Shown here: positions 1 to 6,326 of the stretch, piece by piece
Layout: every line of letters begins with the position of its first letter
Position numbering within the stretch: position 1 is the stretch's first letter
Source: Methanosarcinales archaeon
Lineage (GTDB): Archaea; Halobacteriota; Syntropharchaeia; Alkanophagales; Methanospirareceae
Reading direction: 5' to 3'
Assembly: GCA_009618475.1 (NCBI GenBank)
Contig: WJOV01000129.1
Coordinates: 1 to 12,810, forward strand
Length of the DNA: 12,810 bases
The notes under the pieces: model-generated
Seen by the model: only the letters and a program-made list of their open reading frames with translations
Told to the model about the DNA's origin: nothing
The model's database searches: none
Made by a program: the position numbers and the translations under genes

Positions 1-50
1 GGAAGGGGTGTTGAGAAGAAGAACTGCTTTTTATATCTGTGCAGGAAATA

Positions 51-245
51 TTATCTGTTGGTTGTTTGGTAATTGTTGGACAGCCTCTTGAGCTTTAAAA
101 CTTCTTCAATTGATATAAATTTAGGTTTCAGTACTCCATGTTCTTTTCCTATTTCTCTCATGATTTCCTCACGTTCTTTCGAAGATAGTTGCGACAGAAT
201 ACGCACAATTTCCCCTCTTGGTAAATCCAAAGTTACTTTTGCCAT
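51..245 (-). CDS. Small antitoxin-like protein, orphan (64 aa)
   Basis: I do not recognise a named family with certainty. The N-terminus (MAKVTLDLPRGEIVRILSQL) followed by a charged helix (SSKEREEIMREIG) has the look of the short helical antitoxin-type proteins that accompany PIN toxins in archaea. That is inference from composition and layout. The start is well supported: a strong ribosome binding site (GGAGGG on the minus strand, about 255-260) lies about 9 bases upstream, and an AT-rich TATA-like block lies at 301-317. No toxin gene follows within the remaining 50 bases, and no start codon overlaps the stop, so any partner must be beyond the left edge or lost. The protein has no signal peptide or membrane segment. 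It could equally be a stand-alone small regulator. Confidence 0.6.
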   Translation of the reverse strand: MAKVTLDLPRGEIVRILSQLSSKEREEIMREIGKEHGVLKPKFISIEEVLKLKRLSNNYQTTNR

Positions 246-254
246 CTATATCTT

Positions 255-317
255 CCCTCCCTATTTTGCCTTGATTATTATTTTGTTACCCTTGTTACTT
301 TTAAATTTAAATACTTT
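255..317 (-). promoter_or_regulatory. Promoter and ribosome binding site of the 51-245 gene
   Basis: Reading the minus strand, an archaeal TATA-like run (TATTTAAATTTAA, within 301-317) lies about 55-70 bases before the start codon. A purine-rich GGAGGG (255-260) precedes the ATG by about 9 bases. This suggests a leadered transcript starting near 275-290. The assignment rests on motif position only. Confidence 0.4.
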
Positions 318-363
318 ATCTTGATACTTTTCCTTTGCTTTTTTGTCCACTTCAATTTTTGTT

Positions 364-1914
364 TTATTCCTCCGCCCTCTTCATCGCCACCCTCGTCAGC
401 AAGCCCTGTACGGGCGTAATCGCCAGCTTCGCCTCCGATAAAATCAAATAATCCGGTAATTCCGAAATCTTAAATCCCATTCGTTCTTCCCTCACTCCCT
501 GCACAATCTCCACCTCGTCACCCCTGAACAGACCGAGCTTTCTCATCGCTGCTGCGCTTATCTCCACAAAATTCTTATCCGTAACACCATTCCAGAAGAA
601 CGGATTGGTCTTATACCAGAGGAAATATCCCTCTTCTCCTTCTCTTTTCTCTATTCCCATTTTTGGCTCTGCTACTTTAAAGTCCCTTTCCTCCCGCATT
701 ACCGCGATCTCAAACTCGTTTATTTCAGGATTTCCCAACCCTAACCTTTTCTTCACCGCTTCATGAACTTCCTCATAAAGCCGCTCTTTTCCTATACTCT
801 CCATTATCCGCAGCCCTTTTTCCGATTCACCACCAATTTCTAATACCCTACCTTCTATGTTGACTACCGTGCCTTTTTTCATATAAAACGGCTCTGAGCA
901 AATCGTTATATCGGCATCGTCGGACAAAGCAGTTCTAAAAGCATTTTGCTCTATCAACAGGTCCAGTTTTGAGATTGTCTTAGCGACCTCTTCACTTTCA
1001 AACATTACTCCTGCGAGGTCCGTTTCAAGTAAATAAAGCGCTTTTATCTCCCCTTTTTCCACACCCTCAAGAATTTCAAACAAATCTTTTCTCTTCCTCG
1101 CTTCCTTTCCGTTCCCTCCGAGCAAAAAAGCACCTGTGGAATTCAAAAACGGCTTCAAAAGAAATAGCATCGATGAAGTAGATGCTTTTAGCCAGAGCAT
1201 CAACGATAAAAATTGCGGATTCGTATAAGGCGTTAACTCGCCAATAATCAACGACTCCTCAAATATCTCTTTCCTTTCCTTTATTCTCTCGACTTCCATA
1301 GCCTCAACCAAAACTGTTTCATCTGCTATCCCGCGCTCGTTCTTCGCAAAAGACACCTCTATTACCTTTGCTCCATTCTTCTTCGCTTTTAATATCCTTC
1401 TTGCGAGCAGCGGATAATGCACGAAAGGGTCAATGAAAAAAAGTATTATCTTCGTGGCTCCCTCCACTTCGGTAAATGGCAATCCTTTCTCGATAATATA
1501 ATCTGCCTCCTCCGGGATTCCCTTGAAAAATCGCTCGAACCCAAAGGATACGTTCTCACAGCCAAACTCAGACGCTAAAGAAACAAAAGACACTATTTCC
1601 TCGTTGGTTATTGTGCCCGGCAGTGCGATGAAAGCGAGTTCTTCCGGTTTCATGCTATCCAAACTTTCCCTTGCTTCTTTTAACGCCTCTTCCTGCTTCA
1701 CCGCCTTACCATCTATTGAATTGTTCAACGCTTCTCTTTCGTAATACGCATGCAAACCCGTGCCGAACTTGCATAATTTACCCTCATTCACTGCTCCGGT
1801 CTTCCTGTGCAGCACCTTTATTTTTTCCTTTGCTCCTTCTTCAACTTCGGACTCCACCAAATACAAGCTGCACCCTATGCAGCATCCAGGACAGATACAC
1901 GAATTTATTTTCAT
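364..1914 (-). CDS. Molybdopterin oxidoreductase-like Fe-S protein, Mo/W ligand apparently absent
   Basis: The 516-residue protein opens with a 4Fe-4S site typical of formate dehydrogenase / FwdB / NuoG relatives: C8-x2-C11-x3-C15, then C48 in VNEGKLCKFG. The middle is like the molybdopterin-binding domains (GEIKALYLLETD at about 288-299; KKGTVVNIEGRVLEI at about 346-360, matching the 'EGTFVNxEGRVQ' segment of FdhA and NuoG). Residues about 425-516 resemble a molybdopterin-dinucleotide-binding domain (VEISAAAMRKLGLFRGDEVEI). FdhA is usually about 680 residues and FwdB about 430, so this is intermediate. Where FdhA carries its Cys/Sec metal ligand (NVDxCARxU/C), this protein reads NVSFGFERFF, with Phe129 at the ligand position. 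This recalls NuoG, which also lost the ligand, and suggests an electron-transfer or structural subunit. The start has a good ribosome binding site (AGGAG, 1919-1923, 4 bases upstream). The gene stands alone, and the exact subfamily is uncertain. Confidence 0.75.
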   Translation of the reverse strand: MKINSCICPGCCIGCSLYLVESEVEEGAKEKIKVLHRKTGAVNEGKLCKFGTGLHAYYEREALNNSIDGKAVKQEEALKEARESLDSMKPEELAFIALPGTITNEEIVSFVSLASEFGCENVSFGFERFFKGIPEEADYIIEKGLPFTEVEGATKIILFFIDPFVHYPLLARRILKAKKNGAKVIEVSFAKNERGIADETVLVEAMEVERIKERKEIFEESLIIGELTPYTNPQFLSLMLWLKASTSSMLFLLKPFLNSTGAFLLGGNGKEARKRKDLFEILEGVEKGEIKALYLLETDLAGVMFESEEVAKTISKLDLLIEQNAFRTALSDDADITICSEPFYMKKGTVVNIEGRVLEIGGESEKGLRIMESIGKERLYEEVHEAVKKRLGLGNPEINEFEIAVMREERDFKVAEPKMGIEKREGEEGYFLWYKTNPFFWNGVTDKNFVEISAAAMRKLGLFRGDEVEIVQGVREERMGFKISELPDYLILSEAKLAITPVQGLLTRVAMKRAEE

Positions 1915-1969
1915 TTTTCTCCTATCTCGTGGTTTTTAGCTTAACTATACAAACACATCTCATTTTCTT

Positions 1970-2059
1970 CTAATCCGTATCTTTAACGTCATATCCTTGC
2001 TTTCTAAGAATAGTTCCTGTGGAACGAGGCATATCCTCATCAATGACGAATTTTGGCAT
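1970..2059 (-). pseudogene. Truncated DUF5615 (PIN-like) toxin, 29-codon stump
   Basis: The stump begins 6 bases after the DUF433 stop and encodes MPKFVIDEDMPRSTGTILRK followed by QGYDVKDTD and a TAG. This matches the start of DUF5615 toxins, which typically read MKFLxDENLPxxxxxxLRxxGHDVxxVRD and run to about 110-120 residues. The first acidic residues of the PIN-like fold (D7, D9) remain, but everything after the first beta-alpha-beta unit is gone. Only 55 bases separate the stop from the next gene, so the rest has been deleted, not frameshifted. The toxin is almost certainly inactive. The family assignment rests on the short match plus the DUF433 neighbour. Confidence 0.7.
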
Positions 2060-2065
2060 TTCCGG

Positions 2066-2290
2066 CTACGCTACCGCTTTGATCTCTTCGCTGGATATGG
2101 TCTCAGCGGCATAGTTAAGGGCAGCTAATATGTCCTCACGAGTGATTTCGTACTCAGCCATAACCTCTTCGTAAGTCATTCCCCCCGCGAGTTTGCCTAT
2201 TATGAGGTCAACAGGAACGCGTGTTCCACTAATCACTGGCTTGCCAAAACGAGTTTTCGTATCTATACTAATCCTTGGAGCTATTTCCAT
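2066..2290 (-). CDS. DUF433 antitoxin (VapB45-like)
   Basis: The 74-residue protein matches the DUF433 family: I-x-I-D-x-x-x-x-F-G-K-P-V-I-x-G-T-R-V-P-V near residues 8-28, then a helix-turn-helix-like GGMTYEEVMAEYEITREDIL (about 36-55). DUF433 proteins are antitoxins normally encoded directly upstream of a DUF5615 PIN-like nuclease. Full length is usual for the family. The start has a strong ribosome binding site (GGAGG on the minus strand, 2296-2300, 5 bases upstream) and an AT-rich TATA-like segment near 2331-2340. The cognate toxin begins 6 bases downstream but is truncated, so this is now an orphan antitoxin. It may persist by decay lag, as an autoregulator, or by protecting against toxins encoded elsewhere. 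Confidence 0.9.
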   Translation of the reverse strand: MEIAPRISIDTKTRFGKPVISGTRVPVDLIIGKLAGGMTYEEVMAEYEITREDILAALNYAAETISSEEIKAVA

Positions 2291-2354
2291 GATTCCCTCC
2301 TTCTTCCATCTTTAATGATATATGTTTTCTATATTTAAATTGTATTTGTTCAGC

Positions 2355-2390
2355 TTTATAACCACAAGATTACACAGATTTTCACACAAA
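2355..2390. repeat. CACAGATT-type intergenic repeat, copy 1
   Basis: The segment TTTATAACCACAAGATTACA continues as CAGATTTTCACACAAA. It shares about 22 of its first 25 bases with 3106-3130 and has a rough 9-10 base internal period (CACAAGATT, CACAGATTT, CACACAAA). It resembles the 'ACCACAGATTACACAGATT' intergenic repeats I recall from many environmental genomes. It lies about 25 bases upstream of the start of the 2416-3078 gene. Confidence 0.55.
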
Positions 2391-2415
2391 CCTTTATGAT
2401 TCTTAAAAATAAAAA

Positions 2416-3078
2416 ATGTTTGAAGAGAGATTTAAAGACGTGCTGGACTCGGCAAAAGAAGGCGAACTGCGCTGTTTCAATGGAAAGAGGTGGGATGGGA
2501 ACGCCGTATTGATTGTTGTAGATGCGTCGTTGGATTCGATTGGATTGAACTACTTCAAGATAGTTGTGCCGCGGGTTAAGAGGTTTTACGGTGATTACGT
2601 GAAGACAGGGGAGATAAGTTCGTTCAGCGATTTTTCGGGGCTTTTGCCAGAAGATGCGCGATTGAGAGCGATAATGAATAACAGGCGTGTTTGGAGCGTT
2701 GCAATAGACACAAGTCGTGTTTTGGATAAAATAAGAGAAGGTAAGGATTTAGATAGTGATCTTGACGCATTGCGGTATTGGGCGGTGCGTGCGAACCATA
2801 GAGAGTGGGAAAAGGATGAAATAGGCCGGATTAACGGCGTCGGACTGATTACATTTCAGTATCTGCGAATGCAAGCAGGAGTTGATACGAGCATGCCGGA
2901 TAAGATAATAAAACGAGTGGTGGAGCGAGAGTGGGGGATTAACGCACCGGACGATTTATCGTTTATCGAAGAGATGGAAAGGTTATCGAAAGAAATAGGA
3001 TATTCACAGATATTAATTTGCTGGGCGATATGGTTGAGGGAATCGGATATGAGTAAAGGGGGGTGGGAGGCGCTGTGA
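2416..3078 (+). CDS. Unrecognised protein with helix-hairpin-helix-like segment (220 aa)
   Basis: I do not recognise this family. Residues about 138-168 (GRINGVGLITFQYLRMQAG, then VDTSMPDKIIKRVV) are arranged like the helix-hairpin-helix plus Asp loop of HhH-GPD DNA glycosylases, where 'LPGVGxKTA' is followed by 'VDTHVxR'. Gly141-Val-Gly143 and Asp157/Asp162 correspond, but the lysine of bifunctional glycosylases is replaced (GVGLIT). No Cys cluster for the EndoIII Fe-S site is visible; the only Cys residues are C20 and C202. The protein is soluble, with no membrane segment. The start follows an AT-rich stretch with a TATA-like TTTATGATT about 20 bases upstream, which fits a leaderless transcript. 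The stop lies inside a hairpin followed by T-rich sequence. Near-identical short repeats lie on both sides. A DNA-repair or nucleic-acid-binding role is inference. Confidence 0.75.
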   Translation: MFEERFKDVLDSAKEGELRCFNGKRWDGNAVLIVVDASLDSIGLNYFKIVVPRVKRFYGDYVKTGEISSFSDFSGLLPEDARLRAIMNNRRVWSVAIDTSRVLDKIREGKDLDSDLDALRYWAVRANHREWEKDEIGRINGVGLITFQYLRMQAGVDTSMPDKIIKRVVEREWGINAPDDLSFIEEMERLSKEIGYSQILICWAIWLRESDMSKGGWEAL

Positions 3079-3109
3079 GCGCGCAGCGCACTTTGTTTTA
3101 CTTCTTTTA
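3070..3109 (+). terminator. Hairpin plus T-rich tract after the 2416-3078 gene
   Basis: GCGCTG (3070-3075) pairs with CAGCGC (3084-3089) around an 8-base loop that contains the stop codon. A T-rich run (TTTGTTTTACTTCTTTTA, 3092-3109) follows. This is the layout of an intrinsic terminator. In archaea the T-run alone may suffice. Confidence 0.5.
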
Positions 3110-3138
3110 TAACCACAAGATTATACAAATACGACAAA
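3105..3138. repeat. CACAGATT-type intergenic repeat, copy 2
   Basis: TTTTATAACCACAAGATTAT followed by ACAAATACGACAAA repeats the 2355-2390 element in the same orientation, with the first 17 bases (TTTATAACCACAAGATT) identical to copy 1. Together the two copies bracket the 2416-3078 gene. Confidence 0.5.
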
Positions 3139-3148
3139 TATAAATACC
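3136..3148 (+). promoter_or_regulatory. TATA-like box of the membrane-protein gene
   Basis: AAATATAAATACC is centred about 30 bases upstream of the ATG at 3172. That matches an archaeal TATA box for a leaderless or very short-leader transcript. No Shine-Dalgarno motif is seen before this ATG. Confidence 0.45.
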
Positions 3149-3171
3149 ATAAGGTTTCTATTAATACGATT

Positions 3172-3603
3172 ATGAGCTTGATAGCAAAACTAAAAGGAAT
3201 GGCGGAGTATAAGAAATATCTGAAAACTCTTGGGCTATCAACCGCACTCGCTTTTCTCATGCTCTACATAGCTTTCGGCTTGATGTTTTTTGCAAAGGGT
3301 GAGAAAGCAGTTCCAAAATCCTTCATCTTCTTAATCCTCGCTATTTTCTTCGTTTTTTTCACCGTGTTTTACCAATCGAAAGGCAAAAGTAAGAGCAAAG
3401 GTAAACAGAACTTGAAATCGCTTATTAAAGGTTTATTCCTCGCTATCTGCGCAACTTTCGCATTCGTTGCAATTGTCGGTGGTGTGAAATTCATGGTATA
3501 TAATGGATTGGAATTAATAGGTGGTATTGGGTCGTTAATTTCTGCGTTAGCGATATGCATGATTGTAAGCACGGTGTTCCTCACCCTGTTAACGCCTTCC
3601 TGA
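3172..3603 (+). CDS. Small membrane protein of unknown function (143 aa)
   Basis: I do not recognise a family. Four hydrophobic segments are visible at about residues 21-41, 50-67, 84-106 and 116-140. A lysine-rich loop (SKGKSKSKGKQNLKSLIKG, about 69-87) lies between the second and third, so by the positive-inside rule that loop and the lysine-rich N-terminus (about 6-18) are probably cytoplasmic. No catalytic motif, Cys cluster or signal-peptidase site stands out. It is transcribed from its own TATA-like box and is convergent with the MBF1 gene, 27 bases away. The coding density and clean hydrophobic pattern support it as a real gene. Its product and role cannot be named. Confidence 0.65.
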   Translation: MSLIAKLKGMAEYKKYLKTLGLSTALAFLMLYIAFGLMFFAKGEKAVPKSFIFLILAIFFVFFTVFYQSKGKSKSKGKQNLKSLIKGLFLAICATFAFVAIVGGVKFMVYNGLELIGGIGSLISALAICMIVSTVFLTLLTPS

Positions 3604-3618
3604 TGCTCAATATCCCCG

Positions 3619-3638
3619 TGGTATAAATTTTCATACCA
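3619..3638. other. Short hairpin at convergent gene ends
   Basis: TGGTAT (3619-3624) and ATACCA (3633-3638) form a 6-base stem around an 8-base AT-rich loop. The hairpin spans the junction of the converging membrane-protein and MBF1 genes and includes the MBF1 stop codon. It may help end transcription on either strand, but the stem is weak. Confidence 0.25.
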
Positions 3639-4050
3639 GAAAGGGTTTAAGAACACGCTCTATTTTCCGCCTCACCCCTTCGCCTGGTATTATCTCCTCG
3701 TTTTCTATCTTCCGCAGCAAAGATTGCTTTTCATTTATCCGTTTTGCGAGCTCCGCTTGTTTTAGCCCTGCTTTTTCTCTCGCTTCTTTTATCTTTCTTC
3801 CATAATCCTCCTCGTTTTCTATCCCCGCTTCTATATCCCGGTCCATCTGCTCATATAATCTCGATTTCCCTTTAGCCCGGGCAAGCTGCGGTTGTTCACT
3901 ACCTTTTACTTCAGTCGTGCGCCCCGCTTCCGCTACCACTACAACTGTTCCGTGGCGTGCGCACGATTTACAAACCGTTAGCTTAGAGACGCCTATTTTT
4001 ATGTATTGCGCTTCTCCTTTTATTTCCAAGCCGCATATCTCACACTGCAT
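3631..4050 (-). CDS. Archaeal multiprotein bridging factor 1 (aMBF1)
   Basis: The 139-residue protein has an N-terminal zinc ribbon (C3-x2-C6 and C27-x2-C30, in MQCEICG and VCKSCARHG), a flexible basic linker, and a C-terminal XRE/Cro-type helix-turn-helix (about residues 82-135, including KIKEAREKAGLKQAELAKRI and LLRKIENEE). This architecture defines archaeal MBF1, a conserved factor linked to TATA-binding protein and to the translation apparatus. The archaeal family is usually around 150-170 residues, so this copy is slightly short, mostly in the linker. The ATG at 4050 has an AT-rich TATA-like region about 20-30 bases upstream and no clear ribosome binding site, which fits a leaderless message. 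It is divergent from PAN, and the two genes share 68 bases of promoter sequence. Confidence 0.92.
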   Translation of the reverse strand: MQCEICGLEIKGEAQYIKIGVSKLTVCKSCARHGTVVVVAEAGRTTEVKGSEQPQLARAKGKSRLYEQMDRDIEAGIENEEDYGRKIKEAREKAGLKQAELAKRINEKQSLLRKIENEEIIPGEGVRRKIERVLKPFLV

Positions 4051-4118
4051 CTTTTATATTCTCGCTCACGTTTATATTTTTATAAACCGGAGAAGTAAAA
4101 TAATTTCTTAGAGGTAAG
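4051..4118. promoter_or_regulatory. Divergent promoter region for MBF1 and PAN
   Basis: Two overlapping TATA-like elements are seen. TTTATAAA (4078-4086) lies about 35 bases before the PAN start on the plus strand. ATATAAAC on the minus strand (about 4066-4076) lies about 20-25 bases before the MBF1 start. PAN has a GAGGT ribosome binding site at 4111-4115, 3 bases from its ATG. MBF1 has none. The two boxes are close enough that the promoters may compete. Confidence 0.5.
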
Positions 4119-5357
4119 ATGAAAGCGAGCAGCAATAGCGGTGTATCGTATGGCGATGATTATTCAAGATATTTGCAGGATAAGATGCGGCAGTTGGAGG
4201 AATCGAACAATCTGCTGAAAGAGAGACAAGAGAAGATAGAGCGAGAGGGGCGATATTACGAGGGGATGAGAATTCGATATGAACGAGAGATAAAGAAATT
4301 GAGGTCGGAGATAGAAAAGTTGCGTGTACCACCCTTGATAATAGGAACTATTGTAGAGGTAATAGACGGTAAAAGGATGGTGGTGAGGAGCAGCACAGGA
4401 CCTCGATTCGTTGTGAATTACGCACAGTTTATAGACCCGAAAGAAGCTATTCCCGGCGCACAAGTAGGAATGAATCAACAATCACTGGCTGTGGTAAGCG
4501 TGCTCCCTACTCAAAAAGACCCCGCGGTCTATGGTATGGAAGTAATAGAATCGCCGGGCGTGAATTATGAAATGATAGGGGGGTTGGAGGAGCAGATAGA
4601 AGAAATAAGGGAAGTAGTGGAGTTGCCGCTGACAGCCCCGGAGAGGTTTGAGCGTGTAGGCGTGGAGCCACCAAAGGGTGTTCTTTTGACCGGTTTGCCG
4701 GGTACGGGAAAAACATTGCTTGCAAAAGCTGTTGCAAACCGCACCTCTGCCACTTTTATACGCGTCGTTGGCTCAGAATTAGTGCAGAAATACATAGGTG
4801 AAGGTGCGAGGATAGTAAGAGACCTTTTTGCACTGGCGAAGGAAAAGGCTCCTTCTCTAGTGTTCATTGACGAGTTAGATGCGGTAGCGGCTCGCAGAGT
4901 AGAGGACGGCACCTCAGGGGAGCGAGAAGTGCATCGAACGATGATGCAGCTTTTAGCAGAGATAGATGGTTTCAATCCAAGAGGCGATGTGAGGATAATA
5001 GGAGCGACAAACCGACCTGATATTCTCGACCCCGCTTTGCTCCGTCCCGGAAGGTTCGACCGCATCATAGATATACCAATGCCTGATGTGGAAGCAAGGA
5101 AGGAGATATTCAAGATACATACGACTAAGATGAAATTGAGAAAAGACGTAAAATTAGACACTCTGGCAGCACTTACTGAAAATGCCACTGGTGCTGATAT
5201 AAAGGCAATATCTACCGAAGCGGGGATGCTTGCAGTAAAAGAGAATAAGAAAACAATAGAAATGGAAGATTTCAAGAAAGCAATAGAGAAGGTAATGGGG
5301 GAAGACAGGCAGAGGTCTTATCTAAATGCTAAGGAGACGGGCGTGATGTTCGCATAA
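4119..5357 (+). CDS. pan: Proteasome-activating nucleotidase PAN
   Basis: PAN is the archaeal AAA+ ring ATPase that unfolds proteins and feeds them to the 20S proteasome. The 412-residue length is normal. In order: an N-terminal coiled coil (about 15-70), the Pro71-Pro72 hinge and OB domain (RVPPLIIGTIVEV, about 69-130), and the AAA+ module (about 150-400). Visible motifs are Walker A TGLPGTGKT (191-199), Walker B LVFIDELD (247-254), and the second region of homology ATNRPDILDPALLRPGRFDR (296-315) with its arginine fingers. Two departures are seen. Walker A has Leu193 where GPPGTGKT is usual. The C-terminal HbYX motif that opens the proteasome gate reads Met-Phe-Ala, with Phe for Tyr. The start has GAGGT just upstream. 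The gene is divergent from MBF1. Confidence 0.96.
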   Translation: MKASSNSGVSYGDDYSRYLQDKMRQLEESNNLLKERQEKIEREGRYYEGMRIRYEREIKKLRSEIEKLRVPPLIIGTIVEVIDGKRMVVRSSTGPRFVVNYAQFIDPKEAIPGAQVGMNQQSLAVVSVLPTQKDPAVYGMEVIESPGVNYEMIGGLEEQIEEIREVVELPLTAPERFERVGVEPPKGVLLTGLPGTGKTLLAKAVANRTSATFIRVVGSELVQKYIGEGARIVRDLFALAKEKAPSLVFIDELDAVAARRVEDGTSGEREVHRTMMQLLAEIDGFNPRGDVRIIGATNRPDILDPALLRPGRFDRIIDIPMPDVEARKEIFKIHTTKMKLRKDVKLDTLAALTENATGADIKAISTEAGMLAVKENKKTIEMEDFKKAIEKVMGEDRQRSYLNAKETGVMFA

Positions 5358-5429
5358 AAAATCCTATCAAATCTGTTTAGCTGTATCTATTTTACTTAAG
5401 GCATGTGAAATATATAAAGCAATCGCGAT

Positions 5430-6203
5430 TTAAAGTTTTAATTTCCATCCTCTCTTTTCCATGTATTCATACGCCTGCGTAATTGCATCAGTTTCAGCAT
5501 CTTTTTTGTTATTAAACCCAGTGTCGCTCTTCACTCCTTTTAGTTCGACGTATTCTCCCGTTTGAATGTCTTTAATCGAGCACTTTTCTATCTTCCACCG
5601 TGTCTGGTGTCCCTCTCCTGTTGAACTATACTCGAAATCTATTTCCGGGTTGCAGCGATTTATTTCCCTGAACTTATTCTCGAACTTGTTTCTAATGGGA
5701 AGGAACTCCCCCCTGCTCGACATTTCTTCTTTTATTCGCTCAAAGATGTCAAATTTAAGTAAGAACTTTTTTACTTCCTTGATTCTGATAGATTCCTCGC
5801 TATCCAGATATAATGCACCGCAAATAGCCTCGAAAACGTCTGCGATAACCTTTCTGCTTATTGTTTCTTTCTTCTCACCGGCTCTGATATAATTTTTGAG
5901 GCATATTTCCTCCCCGTAGTCAGCCAATCGCTCATTATTTTCAAGTTCAGACTTCAGAAAGGTCATTTTTCCTTCATCGAGAGATTTTGACACGAGAAGG
6001 TTCTCCGCCAATATCAGACTGATTACACGGTCTCCGAGAAATTCGAGTTTTTGATAATCGGAGGAACCGGGATGTTCGGTAGCATACGAACCCGTGGTTA
6101 TTGCTTCTTCCAAAAGTGCGATGTTCTTAAACTGGTGCCTAACCAAGTCTTCTAATTCTGTGAGTTCCACCTTTATATTTTTATTACTCCCATTATTCAT
6201 CAT
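5430..6203 (-). CDS. rnc: Ribonuclease III (bacterial type, with C-terminal dsRNA-binding-like domain)
   Basis: RNase III cuts double-stranded RNA. The 257-residue protein has the signature KLEFLGDRVISLILAENLL near residues 52-70 and ADVFEAICGALYLDSE near 121-136. By alignment to Aquifex RNase III these supply the metal ligands E54, D58, D122 and E125. The auxiliary Glu before the signature (NERLEF in bacteria) is Gln here (YQKLEF). Residues about 171-252 look like a divergent double-stranded-RNA-binding domain (RNKFENKFREIN, then a C-terminal helix DAETDAITQAYEYMEKRG). RNase III is uncommon in archaea, so ancient transfer from bacteria is plausible. Start choice: ATG at 6203, a second ATG at 6200, or an upstream TTG at 6206. 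No clear ribosome binding site is seen, but a TATA-like run lies near 6225-6234. It converges on PAN with a 72-base gap that shows no obvious terminator. Confidence 0.88.
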   Translation of the reverse strand: MMNNGSNKNIKVELTELEDLVRHQFKNIALLEEAITTGSYATEHPGSSDYQKLEFLGDRVISLILAENLLVSKSLDEGKMTFLKSELENNERLADYGEEICLKNYIRAGEKKETISRKVIADVFEAICGALYLDSEESIRIKEVKKFLLKFDIFERIKEEMSSRGEFLPIRNKFENKFREINRCNPEIDFEYSSTGEGHQTRWKIEKCSIKDIQTGEYVELKGVKSDTGFNNKKDAETDAITQAYEYMEKRGWKLKL

Positions 6204-6326
6204 CAATAGTTATGCTACAACACAATAAAAAGATAATCGTGTATTCACATCACAAAGGGATTTAAAAAATAGAGGGAAGAGGATTTGCCCATGAGTGAGC
6301 GTTTATTCCTCTCTGTTCTGTACTTG

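Noticed and set aside
1..50. Start of a toxin gene downstream of the 51-245 gene
   Set aside because: No ATG is present on the minus strand in these 50 bases and no convincing start overlaps the stop codon.
364..1914. Ordinary FwdB subunit of formylmethanofuran dehydrogenase
   Set aside because: The metal ligand motif is missing, the EGRV segment and Cys pattern look closer to FdhA/NuoG, and no other fwd genes are adjacent.
2856..3260. Minus-strand open frame of 134 codons across the HhH-like gene end and the membrane-protein start
   Set aside because: It runs through a terminator hairpin, a repeat and a promoter, and has no ribosome binding site. The plus-strand genes explain the region better.
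4565..5275. Long open frame antisense to PAN (236 codons)
   Set aside because: It lies wholly opposite a well-conserved AAA+ gene, has Ser-rich shadow composition and no domain. It is an effect of codon use in PAN.
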